Shown here one piece after another: positions 33,148 through 42,934 of a DNA stretch of 64,000 nucleotides. A program made the position numbers and the translations under genes. The stretch covers positions 2,542,001-2,606,000 of the forward strand of contig CM062380.1 in NCBI GenBank assembly GCA_031310005.1, read 5' to 3'. Position 1 is the stretch's first letter. Each line of letters starts with the position of its first letter. The notes below the pieces were generated by a model that saw only the letters and a program-made list of their open reading frames with translations, was not told where the DNA came from and made no database searches. The stretch comes from Dactylellina haptotyla (taxonomy: Eukaryota > Ascomycota > Orbiliomycetes > Orbiliales > Orbiliaceae).

Positions 33148-34080
33148 TCAATCTCTTGTGTTATTTTCTGCTACCGCCGTATGTTGTCCTGACTGGCGAA
33201 AGCTATCGATGAAAGTGGCCGCTTGCAGGTATGTTGAATTAAGGGTAAGCTCTGCAAGGGTGAGAGGAATTGTCCTTCTCTTCCATCCTTCTTGGAAAGG
33301 AATTCTTTCGTCCTTAAATATTGCCTTGATATATTCATAAGGAGCTTTATCATAACCTCCGGAAAAAGAAACTCCCCAAATACACATAATGAGAGCGACC
33401 TCTCCAAAGGCCAGGATAGCTTCACGAAGTCCAAAATTTAGCTGTGGGTTATCTTTCTTTTGCTCCCGCAACCTTTGATTCCGAAGTCGAGCGAAGTCAG
33501 CGATTGTGAATATTTTCCCGTCGCTAGATGCTTTGAGAAGTTCTTCAACCAGGTGCGGCTGAGGGGATGTATTGTCGCCCTGCGCAAAATCATTTCTGAC
33601 AAGAGATACATCATGTTCGACGGCACCGTGGCGCGACAACTGATCGAGATTAAGAACAGGTTCGCCTTTTCCGTTGACCTGGCCCGCGTTTCTCAAGCCA
33701 AGACTTAACTGCGTATCCATCGTTGGCACGGGTAGCTTGCTGAGAAAACTATGAAACCACGATTGTTCTTCCTTTTTGATTCCTTCTTCCCCGGTCGCCT
33801 CCTGGTTCTCGCTATTTGTTTTCGCGGATTCTTGGTCAAGATGAAGCATGAAGGGTGGCTTTGTTAGACCAATAGCTAGATCTGGAGCTAAGCCTAGAAC
33901 GTCTTCGAATGCCTTGATAACCTCATCTGCAGTAACGTTGCGGCCATCTCTAGGAAGATATCCATGATTACAGAGAGAGTTGATGACGGGGCACGGACTG
34001 CGTAGGTCGGTGATTTCTGGATGCCTCCATTCGCCTATTTGGGGAATCGGAGTTCGAGAAGGGTTTCCTGGAGCTTCCAT
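33148..34080 (-). CDS. Heme-thiolate peroxidase/peroxygenase (chloroperoxidase family)
   Basis: A single exon on the minus strand, 310 residues. The family uses hydrogen peroxide and a heme bound through a cysteine to oxidise organic substrates. Proximal heme ligand: Cys30 in SPCPVINSLCNHGYLPRDG; the metal-binding EHD motif lies at 155-157 (GAVEHDVSLVR); a downstream Glu-containing helix (REAILAFGEVALIM) is in the place of the acid-base residue. There is no signal peptide: residues 1-25 are hydrophilic, so unlike the secreted peroxygenases this is probably intracellular, as are members found in secondary-metabolite routes. An insert of about 40 residues between 85 and 125 (Glu/Lys-rich) is unlike the short secreted forms. 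No intron is seen. Confidence 0.88.
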   Translation of the reverse strand: MEAPGNPSRTPIPQIGEWRHPEITDLRSPCPVINSLCNHGYLPRDGRNVTADEVIKAFEDVLGLAPDLAIGLTKPPFMLHLDQESAKTNSENQEATGEEGIKKEEQSWFHSFLSKLPVPTMDTQLSLGLRNAGQVNGKGEPVLNLDQLSRHGAVEHDVSLVRNDFAQGDNTSPQPHLVEELLKASSDGKIFTIADFARLRNQRLREQKKDNPQLNFGLREAILAFGEVALIMCIWGVSFSGGYDKAPYEYIKAIFKDERIPFQEGWKRRTIPLTLAELTLNSTYLQAATFIDSFRQSGQHTAVAENNTRD

Positions 34081-35434
34081 ATCGGGGAGAGATAAAGGTT
34101 GGCAATTGGAAAGAATCGCTAGTTATATGTCGCAATCGGTTGCTGCTGAGTAAGAGCCCAAGTGATTGCTCGAGGGACAGGAGATACCGCCCAGAGACTG
34201 TTGACAAACGTCTAAAACTTCTTCTTTCAAACAATAAATATGCGGTTTGCGATCTCTCGACAATGTCTCAACCAAGTCATCGATGCATCTTAGCCGCGGG
34301 GGTACGCTGGTTAAATACAGAAGCGAGCTTGAAGGGCACATGTTGCACGAACCCCGGACTTGGCTCACTATTTCCCGCTCCACCGCCGCGACGGAGGCTG
34401 GTTCAAGCTGGTTACGAGACTGGGTTCAAGCACCCCGCAAGCAAGGGAGCGGCATGATATAATGCAGTCACGGCAAGCCGTCGAATGGCGTTCAAATTGA
34501 TGCATAAGCTGAATGTTTCTAGCATGCTACTGGCCAGCTTCTTCTCTTGGCCCCGGGAATTCGCAATTCCAAGATGCCACACCTTGATTTTGACAGTCCC
34601 TCGACGTATTTCAAACAGCTAGCTCATCGTTGTATGCGGGTGAGAAATTAGATTACAATCAGCCGCTGAGACAAGTGTCATATTTTAACCTTTTAAATTT
34701 TGTGATTGTTCGAAAACGTAAGTTGTATTGGGAAAATGGATCATAAATGAGGCAACTGTTTTTTGGCTGAGTTCGTCGTCGAAATCTTGGTTAACCTACT
34801 GCGCTTGCAAAACGCAATGCATAAGTACTGTCCGAGTGTGCAGGCTTATACGTCATTGCATTTGCACGCGGGAGAAATAATTGTTCGTTGGTAGGTCTGT
34901 ACCACTGAGGTGCGGGGTCCGGCTGTAGGTCTGAGGTGATGGTGTCTATGTAAAAACATACTTACTTCAAGCAGCTCTCGAGATTCGATAGCTGTCAATG
35001 GCTAAGCTACGGGAGCTATGAAGCCGCGCACCACTGCCGTTAAATTACAGGCCTACGCTCAGCATATAGCTATCCGACTACCTAAGTATGCATGCAATAT
35101 ACACGCACATGGATGTCGCAACATGGTAGCCTCCCTTCGAGAGATGTGGGTGGCCTGTGGCATAGCTAGACAGGCGTGCGGTGCGTTGCGTTGCGGATTG
35201 CGGCTGGGACAAGACCGGGCTGGGAGATCGGTAACCAGGGCAACCAACACAGCTCAATCAACCGCCAACAACAAACGAACGACACCATTTCCAACCCCAC
35301 CGCTCATATCAAACGAAAAGAATCAAACATCAAGCTCCAGAGAGAAACTCCCACCATCTCACTCTATCGCGATATATTTCCCAATATCTCTACCGCAGAG
35401 ACCGAGCGGGCTGCATCGCTTCCACAAAGCCAAA
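34081..35434. other. Intergenic region, divergent
   Basis: About 1.35 kb between the peroxygenase gene (minus) and the AT-hook gene (plus). The frame of the AT-hook exon stays open upstream to 35018, but that part has a different composition and the leader-like A/C-rich sequence at 35260-35434 argues for the start at 35435. No separate gene is supportable. Confidence 0.5.
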
Positions 35435-37624
35435 ATGGCTGCACCATCGAGTCCGTCGAAGCTACTCTCTTCGACTAATCTTTCTTTGTCAAACTCAAGC
35501 CCTTGGAGGCTGAAGGTCACGGTTGAAGCAGAACCTGATAGTGACATCTTCCTAGACCTCGCACAGGAAGAGTCTCTCACCTCGCAGAATACAACAAAGA
35601 GACAAAGAAAGCCAAAGGATCGAAGTAACACCTCCAGTATATTTTCGAGGAAGACTATAATCCCGCTGAAAGGGGCGGACGAGACGGGTGCAAGCGAAGA
35701 TTCTTTGGGCCTCGATAACACCACTGGTATATTCGCGCCCAAATCTGCCATGTCAACTCCACAAGCTGCCATTCCGAGACGGCAATCGAAAACGCCAAAT
35801 GCTGTGATAATCCCGCTCAAAGGTTCAGAACCAAAGGAAAAACAGCCGAAGAGAAAGGGAACGCCTGCTCGAAAGAAGGTGAAGGAAGTAGATCTATCGG
35901 TTACGGAACCGGACCTCGCTGCGCAAAAACTGGTGGAAACCCCGAAGAGAGGGCGTGGGCGACCAAGAAAATCAATCGGAAATGTAACAGAAGTTTCGCA
36001 GCTAAACATATCTTCTGCTGCTGCTGGAACTCGGAACAGCCTTCGGGAAGATAATGTGAGTATGCACCAAAAATCCAAGACTTGAGTTTTGTACTGAACC
36101 TGAGAATCCTAGAACGAAAGCATGGGTCTCGATAACCACCACATCCCAACGCCTGCTGAGGAAACAATGATGACCCACATTCCTTCCCCGCCAAGCTCAC
36201 CGAATACGAGCTTCTCTCAGCTCGAATTAGGAACCTCAGCAGAGGCATCCCCAAATGGACACGAAGACCCGTCAATTGTCGCGAGCGAAGGATTCTCAAT
36301 GATAGCTCCAAAAGCATGTACCTCTACAAGGACTACCGCTGGCTTGAACACGCCAAGGCCAACACCAGAAGCTGAAGAAATCGACAGAACCGAGTCAGTG
36401 AAGTCCAGCGAATCCGCTCTCATCGCCCATAAAAATCCAGAATTGAATTTCGCCGCTGCCAGCTCGCAGCGTTCGCCTCTAGAAGAATTGAATGATATCG
36501 CAGATCATGTTGCTTCGCTATCGATCCAACCTGGGCCTAGAAGACGCCGGAGTCTACGACTGGCTTCGAAACCAAATGAAGAAAAGCAACAGAGTGGTTC
36601 CGTTGCTTCATCTACGGTGATGGAACGATTTCGAGAGCTTGCAAGCAAAGCATCGAAGGGAGGCGCTGTACCCAACCACTCTGCTTTCATTGAACCAAGA
36701 GATGATGCTTCCAGTTTTAGAAGGTTCCTTGAAAGTGAGCCAGCCAAAGTTGTCCCGGGCACCTATGAAGAGTCAACGGTATATTTTGCTCAGAAGACAA
36801 AAGCGCAGCCGATAAATAGAAGAAAACAAACACCTGCAAAGAAGAGGGCTCCGATAGAGCCGCGCGTAGAGCTAGAGAATAGCCTCGCAAATATTATCCC
36901 CGAGCATCTCCTTGGTCCAGCGAATGCAAGAGGGCTCCGCAAGCAGGTCATAGCGACTATGAAGCCCGCAAACGACCCTCCCTCAGATCTTCGGGGAGAA
37001 ACTCCAGATCTATTTGGAGAGGAAGGGAGATCGGTCCGGTGGCATGATGATGTGGTGGGCGGAAGTTTTTTTATGAATTCTAGTTCCACCGAAAGAATAG
37101 AGCCGGAGCCCCCCAAACAAGAATCCACCCACAGGTTACTCGAGAATGAAGTTATTGTCGAACCTTTCCGGCCAAGTGCCGGAAAACTAAAGGACGGTAC
37201 TGAAATGCCTCTTGTTGTGCCGAGAGAATGGACAAATTATTACTGGGCAATTTTGACTGAAATCGCCTACCCAAATATCGATTTGGCTCTGAGAAGCCAA
37301 CGTCCGATGTCCGGTTTGCATCCAAAAGAGGATCCCGAGCAAGCTATGGAGAGGCGACGAAAAATTCTACAATCTTTCTCTCGAAACGAGGACGGTCACT
37401 TGATCTTGTCAGAGCGAGACTCCGGCATAATCGATACCTTTGAGGAACATATGCGCCGCGAGATCGTTGGTGAGAAACGGGTGGCCGGCGAAACCAGGCG
37501 GATGTGGGGCTTTTCGAGAAATCAAATCAAAGAGGCCTTGGTTGTCCTGCAGGTATCTAGACAAAGAAGGATCCAGTGGGTAGTTTCAGCTGGTGAAAAA
37601 CCGGAAGACTGGGGGTTGGCGTAG
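35435..37624 (+). CDS. AT-hook protein of unknown role
   Basis: Two exons, 35435-36055 and 36113-37624, give 710 residues. I do not recognise the family. An AT-hook (KRGRGRPRKS, 171-180) predicts binding to the minor groove of AT-rich DNA, and basic stretches (RQRKPKDRS, KRKGTPARKK) predict nuclear place. Most of the chain is Ser/Pro/Glu-rich and probably unstructured. A short motif, IIPLKG, occurs twice in the first exon (about residues 74 and 128). The last 130 residues look folded: VVPREWTNYYWAILTEIAY, DSGIIDTFEEHMRREIV and RRMWGFSRNQIKEALVVLQ. The first exon could alternatively start upstream, but 35435 has the better context (CAAAATGG). The single intron (57 bp) keeps phase. The function stays open. 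Confidence 0.7.
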
Positions 37625-38472
37625 AGGCCTCCGTCGTACAGTTGCTCAAGTACTTTTGTTTATTTAGCGCATTGGCGTATTTTGGAGCTTATTGGTGGAT
37701 GGATTGTTTTAATTTATTCTTGTGAAGGACGCATACGTGTTTTATAGTTAAACTGATCGCGCTTGCATACTATACACTTTTTTCTCTTTCCGCTTCTTTT
37801 CTCACCCACACTGCATCGCGCGCACTTTTGAAATACTACACCTTGTTAGGCGCTATATGCATACCGAATGATCGGGCATGTCCAATGATGAACGCCAAGC
37901 CGGGTTCCCCCAAAACTGCCGAGGAACCAACCCAGCTTGCGTACCAACATTTCACTATCAACCTGTCGTGTGAGGTCCCTGGTCCTCCCTTTCAGCCTCT
38001 TTCAACCAAGAACTGCTCGGATTTTGCATGCTGAGGACCCCCTGGTGTATTTTTCCTGCCGCGACAACCTAAAAGGTTGTAAATTCGAAATACGAGATCT
38101 GTTTCAACGGTCTCGCAGCTTCCCCAGCAGGATCGAGCATGACGGGATCCGAATTCTAGGCAGTTGCTTCGCCTACGACAACGCACATCATTTGGACAGC
38201 GAAGTGCGCGCGCAACTTTTATAGCTCAACGAGGCGAAGCATTAGGTCCCCCAGAATCACATCTAATCCTGGGAACGTTGGAATCTAGGCCAGGTAGCAG
38301 GCCGAAGAACATATCACTTCACTCTACCCATTGTATGGAACGTGGCGCTTCTTCGACCGAATGTGGAAATTCGTCGGCCCGCTTTGAGCGACGCAGACTC
38401 ATTTATATTGCTTTCACAGGCCGACTGACCCGGGCCCATAATCATAATCTCCGACCTCCCAAACCTCTCATC
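37625..38472. other. Intergenic region
   Basis: About 850 bp between two plus-strand genes. The frame of the F-box gene is open back to 38164 but without family support. Nothing else is seen. Confidence 0.5.
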
Positions 38473-41130
38473 ATGGCTCAGAATGCGGTGCGACAGTCCT
38501 CCTCGTACCCCTTCTTATATTCCTCCCAAGGCCCCTCCTCTTCTGCACCAGACCCATCTGCCCGATATAACGGCCACGCTCCAACCGATGGTTTTCGTGG
38601 AACCAACGAAATGATCTCGTCGCCAGAACTAATGCCGCCAGGCGATCCCGACTACGACACACACCGACGACCCGACAAGCAGCAGAAACCCATCAAGACA
38701 ACAACGACTGGATTATTACGGAGGCACACACTTTCATCTACGGAACCACCACCACGCGGTGTTCCCACCCGAAAGCGAACTTACGATGAGTCCTGCGACC
38801 CCGATAACGAAACCAGACGCCTCTTCCAAAGAATCAAGATCGCACGGAAAGCTGCTTGCCCCTCTGAAGATTACAAGCCCGGCCAAAAAATCGAGTTTCT
38901 GGATTTGCCATCGGAATTGCTTGCAAGCATTGTTGTTTTTGTAATTGAATCGCCTCCTCCCGGCGAATACCCGTTTTTGTCCAAAACAGCCTTTTCGCAA
39001 AACCATGGTCCCGTTCGCCGCTGGACATTCAATAACACACCAAGGCTGCAGGAAAACACACAACTCAATTTGAATTCGATTTTCTACACCGATTCACAAG
39101 AAAATCGGTACGAAACATCTCAATATAAGGATGAAGCATTCTATCCCAGCCGAATGCTGAACTCCCTTGCCAGTACTTGTCATAAGATGCGAAAATTAGT
39201 TAGACTAAAGGAGTGGGACGTACGGTTTTGGCGGCCGGCGGCCCGACTTTACTATCATCTAACCTACTATCCCAAAGTTCTACCTGATAGTCTTGATCTC
39301 ATCCAGGGCTTCCTACCAACAAACCAAACCTCATGGCGAAATTTTTTGACATGCACGGTCCAGTACATAGACACCAGGAAGAGAGGGGTTGAGAGCTTTG
39401 GGACAAAGGCAGGATGTAAACTCGCCATATCATGGAAAGAATATCAAGTTACACTTCGGCAAGACCGCAGGCACCCGCCGCACCCTCATAGTTTGATGAT
39501 GCTATGTCGACAGCCCGGGCCGGATCTTTTTGACATAGCTTGGGACGCGGCAACCGAGAGCTATACAATTGCTATGGGCTTAAATGGTGGAAAGTCATAT
39601 GCCTCTGTGGACAAGAAAGGAAATTTTACTCGAGGGGAGGAGCTTGCGCGTAACCTTATGCGAAGCGTTAGAGGTCTCTTTCCAGCAGATATCCTTGAGG
39701 ATAAAAATGATCGTTTTAGTGTCATTAAGATTGGAGCGCGAAGTTTTGACAACACGGCCAACGACCGGCTAGATCCAATCTCAACTTTCCAACCTGTTCT
39801 ACAGTGGAATCTCTCCTGCGTGCCAGGGGTGAGGCAAGATGAAAAGGCCAGGATCGCTAGATGCGCATCTTGGGACAAGTATCTCTGTTTCACTCTTTTT
39901 AAACAGAACTTTGCGGATCCCACAGCGCCCTTTCTAGACCCTCCGGAAGACAGCATGGTATATTGTATCGAAGCAACCGAAACCGAGTCCACTGCAGACG
40001 CTTCATCTAATCATCTTCAGACGTTCAAAACTGAATTAGATTGGTCTCATAATTTTAGCCTAGAGGAGGAGGGTGGCCAAGAGGGGAAGAAGATCGAACC
40101 CGCTGTCTGTCATATCGCACTTTCACCTTCTTACGCCGCGATACTCTTACGGTGGAACAGCACCTCGGTAGTGAAGCATATTATTGATACAAAGAGGCAG
40201 CTCTATATTTTTGACCTTCAAACAGGGAGGATCGTCCGTCGCTTCAATCTTCCAGCATTTGAGTGGGATTTTAGACATAATGATATGGGCGACGAATATA
40301 ACCAGATCCGGCTAAACAAGCTACGCGCCCTCTACGACGACACACAAGCTGTTCATCGTGCAACTCGAGTTCATGACGACAAGTTAGTGCTCCTTGAAAG
40401 TGACCCCGATGGCAGTGGCAGACCGAATTCTGCGAAGATCATCACCGGGAGCCACGATTATTGCAACTGGGTGTGGGATCTCAATCAAGAATCCGACGAA
40501 GAACCTCTGATCGTGCTGGATGATTTTTACTGGAATACAGATACGAACGAGCAGCAACAACAGACGCCGAAGAAAAGCAAAAACAAATGGAATAAGTTCA
40601 AAGAACGGGCAGGGTGGTGGTGCTCCACACCGAATCAGGTTCTTGATTTCTGGCATGATTTTTCGATCACACCAGATGGAAGATTCTTCGCTGCTATACG
40701 AGCGGGTCGAACATTTTTATGGGACCTGAGCGAAGAACGGCCTACTATCAAAGGTTATACATCGGAATTCGACGACGACGACACTACATCCTCTCCGAGC
40801 CAATCAAATTCGAGAGGAGATCAATCCTTGGAACGCTATCTCGGACGGCCTACGACGGCTTGTGGACACCGCCACGGTCATAGTTTCCTCCGATGGTTCG
40901 AGTATAAAGACAGGATACCGGAGCAAGGACTCTGGATGGTTTTTGACGATTGGTCTGTCGTATTCTTGGATCGAAATGATATCCTGAGAGCCTGCGGGCT
41001 TCCTCATAGAGAGTGGATATTTTGTGAAAGAGATTTTGAATCAATAAATGCTAGTGGTAGCGCAACACGCTCCATTAACGCGGACACTGAAGAAGATGGA
41101 AGTAGTACGGATACTGATATGGAGGAGTAA
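38473..41130 (+). CDS. F-box protein with beta-propeller-like C-terminal half
   Basis: Single exon, 885 residues. Residues 1-135 are low-complexity (Ser, Pro, Arg). The F-box lies at about 138-190 (KIEFLDLPSELLASIVVFVIE), with the helix KMRKLVRLKEWDVRFW further on; it should bind Skp1 and place the protein in an SCF ubiquitin ligase as the substrate receptor. The long C-terminal half has strand-like blocks ending in WD or similar (ASWDKYLCFTLF, LYIFDLQTGRIVRRFNLPAF, GSHDYCNWVWDL, DGRFFAAIRAGRTFLWDLSE, WMVFDDWSVVFLDR), suggesting a divergent WD40-type propeller that would bind substrate. The tail is acidic (DTEEDGSSTDTDMEE). The substrate is unknown. An upstream extension of the frame to 38164 is possible but starts in sequence that looks like leader. 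Confidence 0.75.
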   Translation: MAQNAVRQSSSYPFLYSSQGPSSSAPDPSARYNGHAPTDGFRGTNEMISSPELMPPGDPDYDTHRRPDKQQKPIKTTTTGLLRRHTLSSTEPPPRGVPTRKRTYDESCDPDNETRRLFQRIKIARKAACPSEDYKPGQKIEFLDLPSELLASIVVFVIESPPPGEYPFLSKTAFSQNHGPVRRWTFNNTPRLQENTQLNLNSIFYTDSQENRYETSQYKDEAFYPSRMLNSLASTCHKMRKLVRLKEWDVRFWRPAARLYYHLTYYPKVLPDSLDLIQGFLPTNQTSWRNFLTCTVQYIDTRKRGVESFGTKAGCKLAISWKEYQVTLRQDRRHPPHPHSLMMLCRQPGPDLFDIAWDAATESYTIAMGLNGGKSYASVDKKGNFTRGEELARNLMRSVRGLFPADILEDKNDRFSVIKIGARSFDNTANDRLDPISTFQPVLQWNLSCVPGVRQDEKARIARCASWDKYLCFTLFKQNFADPTAPFLDPPEDSMVYCIEATETESTADASSNHLQTFKTELDWSHNFSLEEEGGQEGKKIEPAVCHIALSPSYAAILLRWNSTSVVKHIIDTKRQLYIFDLQTGRIVRRFNLPAFEWDFRHNDMGDEYNQIRLNKLRALYDDTQAVHRATRVHDDKLVLLESDPDGSGRPNSAKIITGSHDYCNWVWDLNQESDEEPLIVLDDFYWNTDTNEQQQQTPKKSKNKWNKFKERAGWWCSTPNQVLDFWHDFSITPDGRFFAAIRAGRTFLWDLSEERPTIKGYTSEFDDDDTTSSPSQSNSRGDQSLERYLGRPTTACGHRHGHSFLRWFEYKDRIPEQGLWMVFDDWSVVFLDRNDILRACGLPHREWIFCERDFESINASGSATRSINADTEEDGSSTDTDMEE

Positions 41131-41794
41131 TGATTTGTAGAATCAGGATGGGCTAATGGTGAATATTTGAGATCATCACTCTATAGCCATGCAAAAGTAG
41201 TTTTGGGTTACGATAAATGAGACGACGATACCAACGATCTAATGCTGCCATTATTAGAGTAGACCTAGGTACACAGCTTAGTTGCTAATATAATCATTAA
41301 AAATACACAAATTCTGCAAACAGAAGCCGTTGTGGCAGTTGCTGAATATCCAGACCCAGCGATGCTAAGACGAGCTTTTTCAAATATATCCGAGTGGGGC
41401 TTGGTCAACGGAGCTCATAAAAATCCAAATAAGCTTAATTCGCAAGCTGTGAACCTCAAACTTACGTGCGTCCCGTAACGGTCCGGCCATCCCTCGTTTC
41501 GGATGTACACATGCGGTGGTCCAGAAAGAGCTCAGTCATGACGTAGTCTTGGTTGTGTGAGCAACCTTGCTCTTCACTCCAACGCGAACTGCGGGGAACA
41601 TTCCTTCGATGAGAAACGGGCAGAAAAACGCGCTAGCAGGTGTGTTTACGCATATTTTCACATGGGTGAGACTAGGAAGTTGACTTTCTTATAGATAGAC
41701 AAATCTTCCTCCGGTTCTTTCTCCCGTCAGAATCTCAACTGCCAATTGATTCGCACTAGATTAACTAGAACTTCGAACCATTCAAACTACAACA
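41131..41794. other. Intergenic region
   Basis: About 660 bp between the F-box and DJ-1-like genes. It is AT-rich with no supportable gene. Confidence 0.5.
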
Positions 41795-42934
41795 ATGTCC
41801 TCCAAAAAGAATGTGTTGGTCGTTCTTACGTCCCACAATCAATTGGGAGGCACCGGTAAGCCAACGGGCTGGTATCTGGTATGGCGAGATCTCCTAGCTC
41901 TGTGCTTCCGTTTCGTTCCAGCTCATAAAGATTCAACTAATTAACGGGGGTATAGCCAGAGTTTGCTCATCCATATTATGAACTCGAGGTACACATAAAT
42001 TTCCTTCGACATCGATGCTGTGTTATTTCGCCAGGGAGACTCTAATCGATTTGCTTCAGCCGCACGTAAACTTTACAATTGCATCCCCGCGCGGTGGTAA
42101 TGCTCCACTTGATCCAGCTTCGGTTGAGGCTTTCAAGCAGGATGACATGTGTAGTAAATTTCTCGCGGACAAAAAGGAACTCTGGGAGAAAACCGAGATG
42201 CTGTTCAAGTTCTTGGGCAAGGCCGACCAATTTGACGCCGTACGTTGCCTTGGGTGTATGAGCACATCATATTAGAACATTAAGGCTCTATACTGACTTT
42301 TTACTATCATCCGATATAGGTCTTCTATGTAGGGGGGCACGGACGTAAGCTTTATCTGCTTTCAAGGTGTCCGAAACGTCGCGTAAGGACTAATAATTGC
42401 CTATAGCCATGTACGACCTTGCCAACGATGGAACATCAATCGCTATTATCAAAGAATTCTACGAAAAGGGCAAGATTGTTAGGTAACACGGTTAATTCTA
42501 TCCACTTCTATTAGCCCAGTTCTAACCGTGTTGAACAGTGCTGTCTGCCACGGGCCAGCTGTTTTTAAAGGTGTCACCCTTGCCAGTGGCGAACATCTCC
42601 TTCAAGGTCAACCGGTCACCGGCTTTAGCAACGATGAGGAAGACGCTGTCGGCTTAAGTAACGTCATGCCTTTCATGCTTGAAACCGAGTTGAAGGCGAA
42701 GGGTGGTGTCTACGAAAAAGCAGATCAACCATGGGGAGCTAAAGTTTCTGTTGGCAGAGGAGGAAAACTCATTACAGGTAATCTCTTTTTAAATTCTTTT
42801 TAGCTTAAATGTTTGACTTTTGCGTCTGCGAGTCACGGCGACTAAAGGAATGTTCTCGGTAAACAGGACAAAACCCGGCATCAGCAACGCCCATTGGAAA
42901 GGAACTACTAAAGCAAATGGGCATCGCTGCCTAG
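41795..42934 (+). CDS. DJ-1/PfpI family protein, Hsp31-like
   Basis: Seven exons, 41795-41878, 41956-41988, 42060-42239, 42320-42344, 42407-42482, 42539-42777 and 42867-42934, give 234 residues; all phases fit. Proteins of this branch (yeast Hsp31) remove methylglyoxal as glutathione-independent glyoxalase III and act as stress chaperones in the cytosol. Conserved blocks: VLVVLTSHNQLG, TGWYLPEFAHPYYELE, HVNFTIASPRGGNAPLDP, VFYVGGHGPMYDLAND, and SAVCHGPAVF with nucleophile Cys136 and His137; GRGGKLITGQNPASATPIGKE ends the domain. The intron density (six in 700 nt) is high. The exon 2-3 join was chosen because the later AG, before CCGCAC, keeps phase and gives the family sequence; earlier AGs do not. 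Confidence 0.93.
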
